A DNA stretch of 64,000 nt from assembly GCF_020497125.1 (NCBI RefSeq), contig NC_059080.1:70538618-70602617 (forward strand). Reading direction: 5' to 3'. This stretch comes from Mauremys mutica. Its lineage: Eukaryota; Chordata; Testudines; Geoemydidae. Shown here piece after piece: positions 24,001-39,000 of this stretch (position 1 is its first letter; each line of letters starts with the position of its first letter). A model generated the notes under the pieces. The model made no database searches, had not been told where the DNA came from, and saw nothing but the letters and a program-made list of their open reading frames with translations. The translations under genes were made by a program, and so were the position numbers.

Positions 24001-27000
24001 TTTGGCTCCTTGCTGCCCGGGCTGGCCAGGAATACCGGGTGCACCTGGAACACCAAATTCCCCCGGATCGCCTTTCACAAAGATAGTCTTTCCAGGAGGC
24101 CCAGGATTGCCAGGCAGGCCTAAAACAAAACAATGGATATTAATAATGCACTCACAAAGGGTAATCTTTTCAGAGGTGCTTAAGTTCCACCGAATTTCAA
24201 TGGGAAGTAGGATCCTAAGTGACCGAGATGTGTTAGAAAATATTGTCCTAAGTCCTACTTCAAGATAATACAGGGGAGGAAGTCTCCATGGGATAGACCC
24301 CCCCCCAACCACTGGGATCCTCCACAATTAGTAAGAGGCCAGGTGAGTGCTATCTGCATTGGGACCACACCTGTCCATGTTGGCTTTGTGCTGCTGGCTG
24401 CCCTCCCCTCCTCAACTCCCAGCTGTCTGGTGATGCAGCTTCATTGCAGTGGGGACTTTGTATTTCAATGTCCTTGTTTTTTCAATACATATAGGAAATC
24501 CGGAGCTACTATGACTAAGGTGTTTAATTCCTTCAACCAATGTAACTGGGCTTGTGGAATGTACAAACCCTGCTGACTTCACTTGAACTGGTTCTTGAAC
24601 TGACTACGGTCTAAGCTTTGCATGAAAACAGCCCTCATCTACAGAGGTTATATGCATAAATATGCAGCTTCCACTTCCCTCTTCTCTTCCCTCTTCCTCC
24701 CCACTTCTAGGGACAGAAAAGCTATTTTAGCTCTGTTCTTTTTGTAAATGGCTTTTCTATACATGAGTGTCATCATTTTAAGGCCTAATATCACAGGACC
24801 TTCCAGGACTACAAGCAAGTGCTCTGCAGCCTATTTTAGAGCAGTGAATTAACCTTTTTGCAAGGATGAAAAGTTCGTCTTTCTAGCTTGGCTGGGTTGT
24901 AAGATACTGGAACTTAAAACTCGTAGGAAAATTGCCCCAAACCAAATATTGCCCATCCTTCACCTCCTGCTGGTGTCGTTTTAATGGGAAAATTCCACCA
25001 TTAGGAGGAAAGATGGACCCATGCTTTAAAAAGTGTCTACTGTCAGAAGTGCTCAGAGCTGTACAAGGTTAGAAGTAATCCCGGCAGAGATTCATAAGCA
25101 GAAGGAGTGCAATTGGATAGAAGTACACAATGGTTCCAGTTTATCACATGGTCTTCAATTTTATCACAGGGGTAGCACCTCCCAAAATTACACCTACCAA
25201 AGGACAGGAGGTAGTCAGTCCTAGACCAGTAACAGTTTTAAGGTGTGATATCGTGCGATCCTACAGAGCTAGAAAGAGGAGCGTTAAAACGGGGGGAAGA
25301 TTCCCAATTTTCCAACAGAAAATGCAACTCTTGTTTCTGACCCTGGATGGGTCTGAGATGCTGGACCTCAAAATCATGACACTTATTAATGGAAAAGCTG
25401 TTTTAGGATATTTTAGAGGTCTTTTTATAACGCCGTCTTTTAGCCCTCTAGAGTTGCATTCACAGTGAATGTGTTTATATGTATCTGTTGGGGAATACAA
25501 AAATAGTCCCAATAAAATTTTAAACACACTCTAACATGCTTGCAAAATAGTCTTTGTTCCCTGTAACATATGTGGCCTATACAGAGTACATGATGGTGTG
25601 GTTTAAAGGTTTCATTGGAACTTGTATGGAAGCCTACATAATGCATCCTGATAAAATCTTTATACACCTTACCACATAATCATCATGATAATATCTATCT
25701 CTAGTAAAATGGGGATCATAATATTTATCTCCTCTGTATAGTGCTTTGAGATCTATGGATGAAAAGCACTTTACAAAGGAGATACGTATTGTTATACCCA
25801 TTTTACAGATAGGAAGCTGAGGCATGGGGGGTGGCATAACTTGCCCAAGATCACCCAGCAGGCCAGAAATGGGACTAGAGTGCAGATCTCCTGAGTCACT
25901 ATCCACTGTGCTGCGCTGAGCCTCTCTCCATGTATTCATGGAACAGCCATATTTATTACCCTCTTTGCCTCTTCCCATGTCACATGCATATATATGAGAT
26001 TAGAACACAGTTTTTACTGTTTTGGTTAATTGATTATTTTTTATTTTCTTGTACCTTTGATGCCATGTGAGCCAGGTGGCCCCTGATCACCTGGAGGACC
26101 AGAAGCTGCAGTTTCAGGAGATCTTCCCACAGGTCCTGCAGGCCCAGGACCTCCTGTTCTACCTGAGGGAGCAGATCATATGCTAAAAGTTTGAGTTTTC
26201 AGTATTTTATACTTTGGTTAACAGAAATAAAATATTAATTTAAGGGAGTTGAGGTGCAAGGTCATGCAGAACATGCAGTTGTGTGCTGCATTTCCCTGCT
26301 AAATAGACTATGGGAGGCATTTGGCACAGAAAATATAATTATTTAAAAAAAAATTCTAATTCCTTTCCATAATATCCACTGGTGCTAAAGAGGTCCCAGA
26401 ATGTATCATTCCTTGACATCACTGATTCCACAAGTCTCATGCAACCCATGGTTTTAGTGATGTGGCAGAATGACGCATTCTGGGATATCTGTAGCAGTCA
26501 GGAAATGCTAGTATACTTCTTGGATGAGAAAAATACTTTTCCTAAAGAAGAGATCCCAGATGTATGTGCTCCATGGGCCTGCTAACCAAGTGGCAGGGAA
26601 CTAGTTCAGTTTTCATTTCAGCTTTGCAGTTCACTGTTGCGGAGAAAATGTTTCTTACCTGGGTGTCCTGGCAAACCTATGTCTCCAGGAGGTCCTGGAA
26701 CAGAAACTCCTGGGTGTCCAGATTCACCCTTGTCTCCTTTTGGTCCAGGTGCTCCTGTGTGTCCTGGAGGCCCTATTTCACTTTGACCTCCGGAGGAAAA
26801 CAATTACAGTGCATGAAGTCTACAGTGAATGCAAATACAGATGTACAGAATAGAAATACCAGCTGCAGATGATGATGTTCTTTTTGTGATTAGTCTATCT
26901 CTAGTTGTCTGGTTCTCATATGTAACCTGGGTGGAGTTTTGTTGAATCTGGCCCTCATTCATCCTTTCAAAGGTATTAAGCTCCTTGATTCAAGGCACAG

Positions 27001-30000
27001 TCTTTGTCCTTAATTTGAAATTCTTAGTTTTATTCTTTTTGCTTTCAATTTCTTAATTTTCATTAAGATCTTATGATCTCTTAGACTGGCACTTAGCATT
27101 GATTTTAACAATGGTCAGTAGGGTGTTTTGACAGCTTCAAATAGATCGCTATGGGTGAAATCCTGGCTCTACTGAAGTCAGTGGCAAAACTCCCACTGAC
27201 TTCACTGGGGCCAAGATTTTCCCCCATAAGTCTCCTTTTAATCTATTTGCTATTGTTTATCTTGTACATATAAAAGTTTGAGACTTGGCTTCACTTTGAA
27301 TCATCTGCACTGAACATTTTCATTGTAAAAATATTCTCAAAGGATTCCAGCAAGACAATTAGACGATGGAGGATTTTAAGTCTTTCCCCACAAACGATTG
27401 CTGGTGTCTCTCTCTAAACCATTAACTGTCGGCACTGTTTTAAAGTTTAGTCTGATCCTTAATGACGGGATAAATATCAAAATATCATAGATCATTTCAT
27501 ATTAATTTTCATTTAAAAGATATTCTGTAAATTTTCATTCTTTACCTGGAACTCCTGGTGAGCCCTTTTGACCTTCCAGTCCATTCAAACCATCTAATCC
27601 AGGCAACCCTGATAAACCTTACAAGTATTGTAAACATTATTAGAAGCATGACCCAAAAAACCTGAAAATGTTCATTTAACAAAAGTAAATATATAAAACT
27701 TGACAATATATTTCTGGTTCAGTACAGTGTTTGCTGGAAGTGTTTTGACAACTGAAGAATGAACTACATCATTAACAGTTGAAGCCTGTTTTGAAGAAGG
27801 AGCATCATTTCTAGATTGATGGATAGTGAAGGAAATATGAAAGCAGCAGAGGTAATTTCCTTTCATATATTAGCAATCAGAACATTTAATCTTTAGTGTG
27901 ATTTTACTTTGAAAAGTGACTAGAAATATGGCACTTCTTTATGCATTGCATCTGCTCCATGTGCATTGATAACCATCATCTACCAACTTGATAAAAATGA
28001 GATTTTACTGCTTTTTATTCCTGTTAACCCTGGAGAACCAACACAGCTAAAACAGAATGAGCTGTGGATTCTGTCCTATTTAGTGCAGGATTATTTACTG
28101 TTGACCTATGGGCCAGACTTTTGTAAGGCCTATTGCTTATTTATGAGTTAAATTCTCAAAGTGTTGTGGGAGTCTTATTAAGAAGGAAAAAATAGCTTGC
28201 CTAAGAATTACCACTAAAAGATTTGACAATCTTTGCAAGAATTGTTAAACAATAAATATTATTTTAGATGTACTAATTACTGTAAGAGCCACTTAGCTTA
28301 GGAGGATTTACAGAGATAAACAACAGATGTTAATATACTGCAAATTTTGGGGATAAAAGTAATATATGTCTGTGAAAAACAGGAAATAAGTGAAAATGAA
28401 ACTATAGGCCCCTCTACTATAATAGTACCATGCTGTAAGCTAACTTCAGAACCAGACAAATAGTACAAGCTAACTGTCTTGTCTACAAATGCAGGAAGAG
28501 GTTCTCACAGATTGTAGTGATGTACATCTCTTTCTGTTATGTTCTGTCTAATTATCTTAATAACTCAAATCCAGCTGATTTATCCTGAGGTCTCTTTAAT
28601 TACTGAATAAATTCAAACCTTACTAACACCCTTATTGGTAACAAATTAGTAACATTACAAGCTGCCCCTTTGCAAATCCTTTAAAGACAATGGGGTTGAA
28701 CATGTGTAATTGAGGACTTAAATTAGTATGCAGACTCATTGTTCCTGGTGGTGATGCACTAGGTGGAAAGATCAGGCTGAGTTTCAGGATAGGCGGGTAG
28801 AAGGAACATCTTTTATTTGTAAACTGAGGACATTTGATAAGAAGACAATTGAAACACAACAAAGAGATAACGCTATGATGCCATTTGTACAGTCACTCTT
28901 CAGAGTAGAAATACTCTAATTTCTTTCCCCTTTTATTGGAGGGTAAAATAATAATTTTTGTTGAAGTTTTATTTATAGATTTTAAAACTTATCGACAAAA
29001 CTCATTTCAGGATAGAAATTACAATCATTTAAATTAACTATAAATCACACCTTCTTGGCATTTATGTCTAAATTTTTGCTTAGCAAAGCAGCTTGCTGAA
29101 TCAAATGGCATATAACTTTCGTAGTAACACAAGCTAATTACTTAGCTGGCTTTAATATAACCTTTAGGTTTTGTTTTAGCATAGCTGAAATTAAGAACTT
29201 TCTTGATTGTGTCTTACTGTCTAAATTTCAAATAATAAATATCTGCAAGGGAAAGTACTCCATTTTAAGATGGGGTAGAAGTTCATGCTCACTACAGTGG
29301 GGTACAGAGCTTGCTATGAAAAAAGCATTATAATTTCTGAAGTATGTTTCAGTCATAGTGATAGCCTACTCCTCCCCTCCCGAGGGTATATGGAGTCAAA
29401 CAGTTTTGCTTTAGGAGTCTTTTCTAGTAGAATGGTAGTATGTTTAGTGTCCTGTAAAATTTGAGTGCTTGACTTCGCAACCTTAATAATGTTCTTTTTA
29501 ACATACTGGGTGTTTGTTTGGTATGTAATTTCCTAGGTTTTTAAAAAAGGAAACTCAAAATACCCCAGAAATTCTATCGTGTGGCATTATAATGGAACCT
29601 ACATGTCTCATCAAAAGCTTTAGATCCATTGCACTGATGTCTAACCACTGAAGCTAATGGAGTAACTGACAGTAGGTTGTTATCCTACATATGCACCAAC
29701 ACTGGAGAGAGAAGGGACACTTTCTAAGTGGGTTTCACAGATACTGGCTGACAGGAGAGGAATTATTGAGATTTAGGAATCTTTAATGCCATTCTACGCT
29801 CTGAAGGGGAGTGGGTGCTAGTGGACACACCCTCTTCTGCCCCATCCCCTCCAACCTGCCATTCTCCGAGTCTTTTCCCTACCCCGGCTTCTCCTTACAA
29901 TCCCATTCTTCTCCCCTAGACAGTCACAGTTTTCTCTGCTTAGGTCTTCTTGTCCCAGTCTCTTTGCCCAGCCAAGAGCTACAACTGAAGGAAAAGCCTT

Positions 30001-33000
30001 CATCTCCAGGCAGGAGCATTCCCATTTTGGACAGAATCTTTGGGGAATTTAGCTGCTAAAATGTAAGTCTCTATTGAGCATACACAAACTGATTTCTCAA
30101 AGGTTTATAACTTGGCCAAATTTGGGCAGATTTTCATGGGGACAAACAAAGGCATATCCCTGACACAAAGGCCTTGCCCCTGCTGAATTTCAAGTCCCTG
30201 CTCCAAACCATGGGGGGCTCTAAGAAATTTCAAAGTAAAGGTTGTCAGAATTTAACATGGGCATAATGTATCTTTTCACATCTTGTCCTCGAAAGGCTGA
30301 ACAATCTTGGTTTAAACTTTTCAGAACAGTTCAACCTGAGGCAGATAGCTGGCATGGAAAATTTCAGCTGAAACAGTTAAAGTTTGGTAAAGTTATAAGC
30401 AAATTAAAACATGGTCTTATAATTGGAAATGTCAGAAACATCAATACTACATGGTGGTGCCAGCCCCACCTGTAATATTCTTTCTGCCCTTAATTCATTA
30501 CTGTACAGTAACTTTTCATGACACTTGTTCACCTTTCCAATCCTGTTTACTACGGCCTCATCTATACTTCAAGGGAGTTCCTTGTGAAAGGCTTATGTAC
30601 GAGTTATTTGCCAATGCTGAGAATTTACCTAAATGATCACAAACACTAACAATTTTTGGAAACCCATTTTGTTTAAAACATTTTTTGATGCTTTGTTTTT
30701 TCAGTCATTATTGATATTGGTTTACTTTGTTTTCCAGGAAATTTGTAACACATTTGTCAACACTTCATTATAACATTAACACTGGTAAGTCTACATTTTG
30801 GACTGTTACTGTCTCTCATTTCCAGCTACAGCCTCATATTTCCAGCTACAGCTGAATTGGCTGACCTATATATGAACCATGATTCCTAAATTTTAAGGCC
30901 CCATCCTGCAATCTTTACTCACACAATCCTTCTGAAATTAATGGGACTATTTGCTTGAATAAAGACTACTCATGAGTGCAGATTGCAGGATCGGGCCCTT
31001 AATTAGTGAGACTGTCTCTCTGTAATAAAGCAATTGTTGTTGTTGTTTTGTTTTGATGAATGCCTGTAACTTCAATCCCTAAATCTGAAAATTGGTCATG
31101 CATGAGATCTTTAATGTAAATGAAAAGCAATTAGGCTAACAAGGCTCAGTCCTTAATAATGAACAACTGGTTAACCATTTCATTTCTAATGACAATCACA
31201 AATGCTTCTTCATTATTAAAAATGGAACTATTAATATTATTTAAGAGCCATGCTCCATAGTACACTGTCATACCAATTCCATTAAATCCTTGTAATTGGA
31301 TATGTTTTAAAATTTATAATCCTTCTTTTCAAACATATTGGTAGAATTAATCCACACTGGAGCTAATCTTTATTGGGTGGCTTGATCCCTACTGAATTTC
31401 CATTTTTATCTGAGCTACCTATTTTTCAGTCCCTATGCACCTGTTGATCTCTTGTTTCTCCTTTGTAGGGCCTAAAATGATTTCCATAAAATGAATGAGT
31501 GAAGTTAGCTTCATAAAACTAATAAAATGCCTGCTCCTAAAGAAGAACAGGACACTTCTGCAACTAACAAGTTTTCACTATCAGGTATGTAAATACCTTT
31601 TCAAATGGAGGGCAATTTGGAAATCCTTGTCATTGCAGCATGACTCCCAGTGCTGTAGCTAATAGGTATACTGTTGTGTGCAACACAATAAACTATTTTC
31701 CTGCAGATTACACAGCAACAAGGAATTTGTTATTGTATTATATCAGCACCCCCTACCTTCCCACAGATAATCAGAAAAAGCTTCCATGTAAACCTTGGTT
31801 TTCAGTTTTGAACTGTCCAGGTTTGCCGTAGACTGAAACTGAAAAACTGAATGTTTTCTTTACAAAAATTGATTGTTCCCTTTTGGGAAAATTTATTGTG
31901 GACTCAAGGGTGGCTTTGACTTGAGCCCCAAGTCTGGAGCAGCATGTGGTACCTCAGGAGCAGTTTAGGAAGCAGATTATGACCACCTAGTAAAAATAAA
32001 CAAGCTAGCTTCATTTCTGATTATATAATTTATCTTAGTATAATGTTGATATAATATATGCTAAATTTTAATTAGCTACAATACATAACATTTATATTGT
32101 ATCCTTTAAAGGGGAAGAGATTTTTAGATGCACAGTTTTTTCAATCTAAACACAGTGATTGCCATGAAAGATGTAATTTATCATTGATTGGAAGTATTTC
32201 TAAATGTAATCTGCCAATAGATCAGCTGTCTTGGAAACAGTACTTATTTTGTTATCACATTTTGATAAAATGCACCAATCATATGAGATTTCCTATATTT
32301 GAATTGGCCACCTTTTTCAGTATTAATGTTTTCCACTACAGTGTGTTCTGCTATTCGTATTCATGTTTGCAGTATGCAGAGTAACAGTGGCACTACATGG
32401 CCAGAAAATAAATTACAGTGTAACTGAAGCGTTAGTGAAATATCTATCTTCTGAGAATTTTACTGTTCTTGTGTCAAATTCTGCCCTCAGTTACACCAGT
32501 TGAACCAGAATTTAAGGTTTATGTCTCTGCCTCCTTATTTACTTTAGATTGTAGCCTGATTTCTTTGGCCAACATTTGTGCTTTAAGGGTTGGATTTTCA
32601 AACGTGCCTAACTCTTCTAACTACTGAAGTCAAAGGGGAGTTTTACTATTGATTTCAATGGCAGCAGACTTAAGCCAATGCTAAGCACTTTTTAAAATCC
32701 TCTCTATTTTCAGTTACATTTGTTATTGCACAAAATTCCCAGTAATTTCTGACACCATTACTTGAACTGTAATGTGTGACTAACGCTGCACTGTTTATAG
32801 CACTTACCTTTCCTGCCTGGGGGACCAGGTAATCCTGGCAACCCTGCAGCTCCTAAAGGCCCGGTATTACCTTGTTCACCTGGAACTCCTGGCAATCCTG
32901 AATCACATATGGCACCTGGAAGGTGGAAAACATTTTTAATATGCAAACCTTTTAACTTCTGCCCCCTTAGCTGTTATTTCTCCCATACTATTCAGTACAC

Positions 33001-36000
33001 AATGGTTACTGACAGACATCTGGGGCCAAAAATTCTATCCAAAAGCATTGTCAGCTTTCCTTGAAGCTCCTTTATGGCCCCTCTTGGAAGAATCTCTGCT
33101 ACTTTGCTCCAATAGTTTCTGATACAAGCCTTCATGCTGCCTTTGATACCAACCTACTCTCTGTTGCCAGCTTCATCAGCTGCATGGTTTTGAATTGCAC
33201 TGCAGACTGCCTACCTTTTGGCCATTTTGAAGTAATTCTCATCTATTTCCTTTTTTTTTTCTTAATTTGACATTACCTGGAAAGCCTTTTGCTCCTGGGG
33301 ATCCAGGCATCCCCTTGGGTCCTTGTCTTCCTGGTTCCCCTTGGAAACCGGGTAAACCCTGCTCTCCTGGGAATCCACAGGGTCCTTAAAGAAAGATAAA
33401 TATAACAGTTTCAGGTTTAAAGGCATCCATGCCTCACACTGTGGTATGTTTAAAAAATGCAAAGCTCAGTATGCTCCCTAATGTCATACTCCTGAATAAA
33501 GGCCGAGCTTTACACAAATAGTTCAGCATTTCAGACACACAGATGTGTTAATTATGCTGTTTTTCTCTGGTCTCTCTGATGTACGGACTGTAAATTTATT
33601 TAAATTCGCGATAGGCCATGAAATTACTGATCTTCCTTTTACTCTCAATGTGATTGGGAAGAAGTTGACAGATTTTCCTTTTTTCCTTCCTCTTCATTTG
33701 TGGACTATATTATAAATTGTGCGGCCTTTTTGGTCCTGGGCTTCCAAAGGCCCAAAAGCCATCGTTGTACGTTAGTCATTAGTATTAAGCTGCAAATACT
33801 GAAAACAGCAAAACATGAAAAATTCCTATAGCAAATTTCAAATGTATTTAAGCACTAATTTTTTTCTTAATAACCTAAATGTACCTGATGATCCACGATC
33901 TCCCGGAGGCCCTCTTTGACCAGGCAGACCATGTTGACTGCCTGAGTCACCTCTGTTACCTATTCAAGTTAAAAATACAAATCACTTTCGTTAGACATCA
34001 GTGTCTGTTTCATCTGCAAAACCAAAGATAAATAATTTTGAAGTAACTTACAAATATTAATAGCTAAAATTACAAAAACAATTCTCAATTAAAAAAACCC
34101 AAATTCTATTATTTTATTACATTGGACCAAAAGAACACAAAAAACTAGAGGATTGTCCTTGATAAATTTATACTAGGAAATAGAATGTGGGATTAAGGGA
34201 AAGCTTCTTTGCAAGTGACTGTGCTAAGTTTTTATGTTAAATATGGACAATATAGATGTATTTTTGATACTGCAGTATCACTTAAGCACTAATTGGGAAT
34301 GGGCCCCATTGTGCCAGGTCCTGTACATGCACAGTAACAGACTGTTAAGTATGGCAACAGCATTCTAAAAACAACTGTATCAATCAACCTTTTGGAAACT
34401 TCAGGAGTCTGGGTATTCTGTATAGCCCCCATCATCATCATAACTGAGAGTCTACTGAAGACTTAATCTTTCACTTGCTTTTGTAAGCTTGTTTTAGCCT
34501 TCATAAGTGATTTATTTGTGAAATCTCTAGTAAAGCAAGATGCACACAAAGTCTTAAAGCTGTGGACTAAGGTAAGTAGTGTATCATAAAACATTTAGCA
34601 AATGATAACGGAATTAACCGAAAAATACATAGATGAGAAACACTGAAATGACTTCCTGAAAGCTTTGGACTGTAGAAGTGGTTCATTTCTGCTTTAGGAG
34701 AGAAATGAGAATGGATGCAGACAAGCATGAGTACAATATCCTTGTCTATATCTAGTTAATTAGATAATGATGGCCTTGAATATTTAAGGACAGTTTTTGA
34801 GGGGCAAGTTTCATTAGTTACTGAATATTATGGCATTCTATAGCTTGTGACAGGTGCAGTGTAAAAGTCTAGATAGGTGGAGATATTATATCCCCATTTC
34901 CCTAATACATCATTTAATTCTCAGACTGTCTGCTCAAAAGCCACATCTGGAGGTATCAACTCAGTTGACATTCAGTATGACTCCCATTAAGTTCCATGGG
35001 AATTTGCCTGAGTAAAAACTCAGTAAAGATCTCATTAATTGCCCCAGATTTGAAAAGTGCTACATAAATACCAAGTATTATAATAAAGTACAGACAGTTC
35101 CTACTGAAATAACTTTGAAAAAGCAAGGAAAATCAGCACAGTTTCACTCTGTTTACTCAGAAAAGGCTCCCTAAGAACAATTTTTGGGTTTCTGAGCCAA
35201 CACAGATGCTGTGCCTGGCCTTCTCTGCTCTACTTCAATTCCTCCCTTTATAACAGACACCTGCATAATATTCTGGGGTGAAAGGGCTGTGGAACCATGA
35301 ATTTGATGTGGGAGGAGTTTGAGGAATAGCAAAAACAGAAAGAGTCTAACACCTCTCACTCACTCCTGCTGGATTCTAGCTTCTCTGTCTGAGGCCTGGT
35401 CTACACTATTTTATGTCGAATTTAGCAGCGTTAATTCGAATTAACCCTGCACCCGTCCACACAACGAAGCTATTTAGTTCGACATAGAGGTCTCTTTAGT
35501 TCGATTTCTGTACTCCTCCCCGACAAGGGGAGTAGCGCTAAATTCGACATGGCCATGTCGAATTAGGCTAGGTGTGGATGGAATTCGAAGCTAATAGCTC
35601 CGGGAGCTATCCCACAGTGCACCACTCCGTTGACGCTCTGGACAGCAGTCCGAGCTCGGATGCTCTGACCAGCCACACAGGAAAAGCCCCGGGAAAATTT
35701 GAATTCCTTTTCCTGTCTGGCCAGTTTGAATCTCATTTCCTGTTTGGACATCGGGGCGAGCTCAGCAGCACTGGCAGCGAAGCAGAGCTCTCCAGCAGAG
35801 GAGTCCATGCAATCTCAGAATAGAAAGAGAGCCCCAGCATGGACTGACTGGGAAGTCTTGGATCTGATCGCTGTGTGGCGTGATGAGTCTGTGCTTTCGG
35901 AGCTGCACTCCAAAAAACGGAATGCAAAGACCTACGAGAAGGTCTCCAAAGCCATGAGAGACAGAGGATACAGCCGGGATACAACGCAGTGCCACGTGAA

Positions 36001-39000
36001 AATCAAGGACCTGAGACAAGGCTACCAAAAAATCAAAGCGGCAAATGGACGCTCCGGATCCCAGCCCCAGACATGCCGCTTCTACGAGGCACTGAATGCC
36101 ATTCTCGGTGGGTCTGCCACCACTGCCCCACCAGTGTGCGTGGACTCTGACGATGGGATAGTGTCGACGGCCGGTTCCTCGGCGATGTTCGTGGACGGGG
36201 AAGATGAGGAAGGAGATGAGGATGAGGCAGTCGACAGCGCTTACAACACTGATTTCCCCGACAGCCAGGATCTCTTCATCACCCTCACGGAGATCCCCTA
36301 CCAACTCTCCCCGGCCATTAACCCGGACCCTGAATCAGGGGAAGGATCAGTCGGTAAGTGCTTTAAACATGTAAACATTTATTTTTAATGGAACAGGAAT
36401 CTGAACTATGTGAAAATAAGGTCAATATATATGGGGATAGAACAGAAATCCTCTTGGGAGATCTCCACGAAGCTCTCCTGGAGGTAATCGAAAAGCCTAC
36501 GCATGAGGTTCCTGGGGAGAGCTGCCTTATCGGGTGCTCCGTGGTAGGAAACTTTTCAACGCCAGGCTATCATCAGGTACTCTGGGAGCACTGCCTCCAC
36601 GAGCATGGCAGCATAGGCCCCTGGTTTGTGCTGGCTTTCACGCAGCATGCGCTGTCAGTGATCCTCCTCAGGGTGATCTCGCTTGGCGACTCCTGCATTG
36701 AATTAGGGTAATTAGGGTAATGTTAGTATTGGGGATGCTTCACTCTTCCTTTGCATAACAATAAGCAGCGGTTTACAGCCACGTGGTGGAGGCTGCAGAG
36801 GGGCAGCATACAGGGATCTTTCCCGGGGACAGCCGCGAAGGGGTGGAACAGGGGCAGAGTTCATGCTTTCCGGATTGCCTGCAGCAGGAGGGCACTGCTA
36901 TACATTAAGTTTTAAGCAGCCAAAAGTCTACGGCTTACCATGCCTGCCTGCTCCACGGATTCTGCTGTCCTGCCCCGCTTGTCTGATCTCCAGTGCAAGA
37001 TCCCAGGCAATGAATGCGAAGGCCGAAAATTCGAACTTGTCCTGAGTGCGCATGAGATAGGTGCTGTGCATGGTCTTGTTCACAGAGACAGACTAGACTA
37101 TGTTCATTGTTCGCAAAAATGTATCTTTGTAAGGAATTCACTCCCTTTTTCCCATCACACAGCTTTGACTGTCTCCAGACCTGCCACAGCATCCCCCTCA
37201 CAGAGGCTGGCAAAGATTAGGCGGCAAAAGAAAAAGACACGGGACGAGATGTTCGCTGAACTTATGGGGTGCTCCCGAGACGAGACGGACCAGCAGAGCC
37301 AGTGGAGGGAGACCCTCTCTCTGTACCAGCGCTCACACAGCGAACGGGAGGAGAGGTGGCGTGAGGAAGACAAACAGGCGACTCAAACGCTGCTTGGACT
37401 AATGAGGGAGCAAACGGACACGCTTCGGCGCCTTGTGGATGTTCTGCAGGACCGCAGGCAGGAGGACAGAGCCCCCCTGCAGTGTATCTGCAACTGCCCT
37501 CCCCCGCCACAAAGTCCCATACCCCCCTCACCCAAAGTAACAAGAAGGAGGGGCGCCAGGGCCGTGAAAACTGTCACTCCACCCCTGCAGAGTGCTCAAT
37601 TACCCAAAAGCTCTCATTCCCTAAATTTTCAGAAGTCCTTGACTCACCCAAGCCCCAATCCCAGTTTCATCCCCTAACTGTCTAGTTGATTATTAAAAAT
37701 ATTTTGCTGTGAATTACTGTTTCCGTCATGTTCTTGTACAGAAGACTGTGTTTGAAGGGGGAGGAGGGGGTTGGTAATTGCATAGGACAGTCACCTTTAC
37801 CAGGGTACAGAAACGGGGGCAGGATCAGCAGTAGGTCACACACACAGTGCAGTCAGTAGGCACCCTGGTCGGTCTGGGAGGTGGTTTTCATGTTCTGTGT
37901 GGGTGGGGGGTATGTGACTTTGTGGCGGGGGAGGACGGTTACAGATCTTATGCAGCAGTCCTTGTCCCGGACCACAGAGCCACGCAGCAGGGGAATCTGT
38001 AACCATCCTCCCCCGCCACAAAGTCACATAGCCCCCGCACACAGAGTCCCGAAAAGGAGGGATGGCAGGCTCCGTTGAAACAACCAGTCCGGCACTGCAG
38101 ACCGCTCTAGGAGCAGGAGCCTGTCATTCCTCGAGTTTAGAAGCGGTCTTTACATCACTACACACCCTACTCAGCACAGTCTGCGTCCCAGTTTCAACCC
38201 TTTAACGTGAAGTCATTAATAGAGAAAACATTGTTAATTAACAATGTTCCATGTATTTTATTTTTAGACGTGTGTTGGAAGGGGGGAAACGGGGTGAACG
38301 GGGTATGTAACTGCAGAGGATAGTCAACAGTAACTGGGTAAAGAAACAGGGGCAGGTTCAGCTTCTCTGTAAAGAAACAGAACAGTCACAGGTCACGCTG
38401 CTCACTGAGGAACCTAGCTTTCAAAGCCTCCCGGATGCACAGCGCTTCCCGCTGGGCTCTTCTAATCGCACGGCTGTCTGGCTGAGTGTAATCAGCAGCC
38501 AGGTGATTTGCCTCAACCTCCCATCCTGCCATAAAGGTCTCCCCCTTGCTCTCACAGAGATTGTGGAGCACACAGCAAGCTGCAATAACAATGGGGATAT
38601 TGGTTTCGCTGAGATCCGAGCGAGTCAGTAAGCTCCTCCATCTCCCCTTGAGACGCCCGAAAGCACACTCCACCACCATTCTGCACTTGCTCAGCCGGTA
38701 GTTGAAGAGTTCCTTGTCACTGTCCAGGGCGCCTGTATAGGGCTTCATGAGCCAGGGCATTAGCGGGTAGGCTGGGTCCCCAAGGATCACTATAGGCATC
38801 TGCACATCCCCAACAGTTATTTTGTGGTCCGGGAAGAAAGTACCATCCTGCAGGCATCTAAACAGACCAGAGTTCCTGAAAACACGCGCGTCATGAACCT
38901 TGCCCGGCCACCCGACGTAGATGTTGGTAAAGCGTCCCCTATGGTCCACCAGTGCTTGCAGCACCATTGAAAAGTAGCCCTTTCTGTTAATATACTGGCT

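Larger units (their letters stand above)
27618..32807 (-). other. large intron between w15 and w16
   Basis: 5190-base AT-rich intron. Palindromic repeats lie at 30895-31000 and 32588-32705. No gene, RNA or long transposon recognised. Confidence 0.75.
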
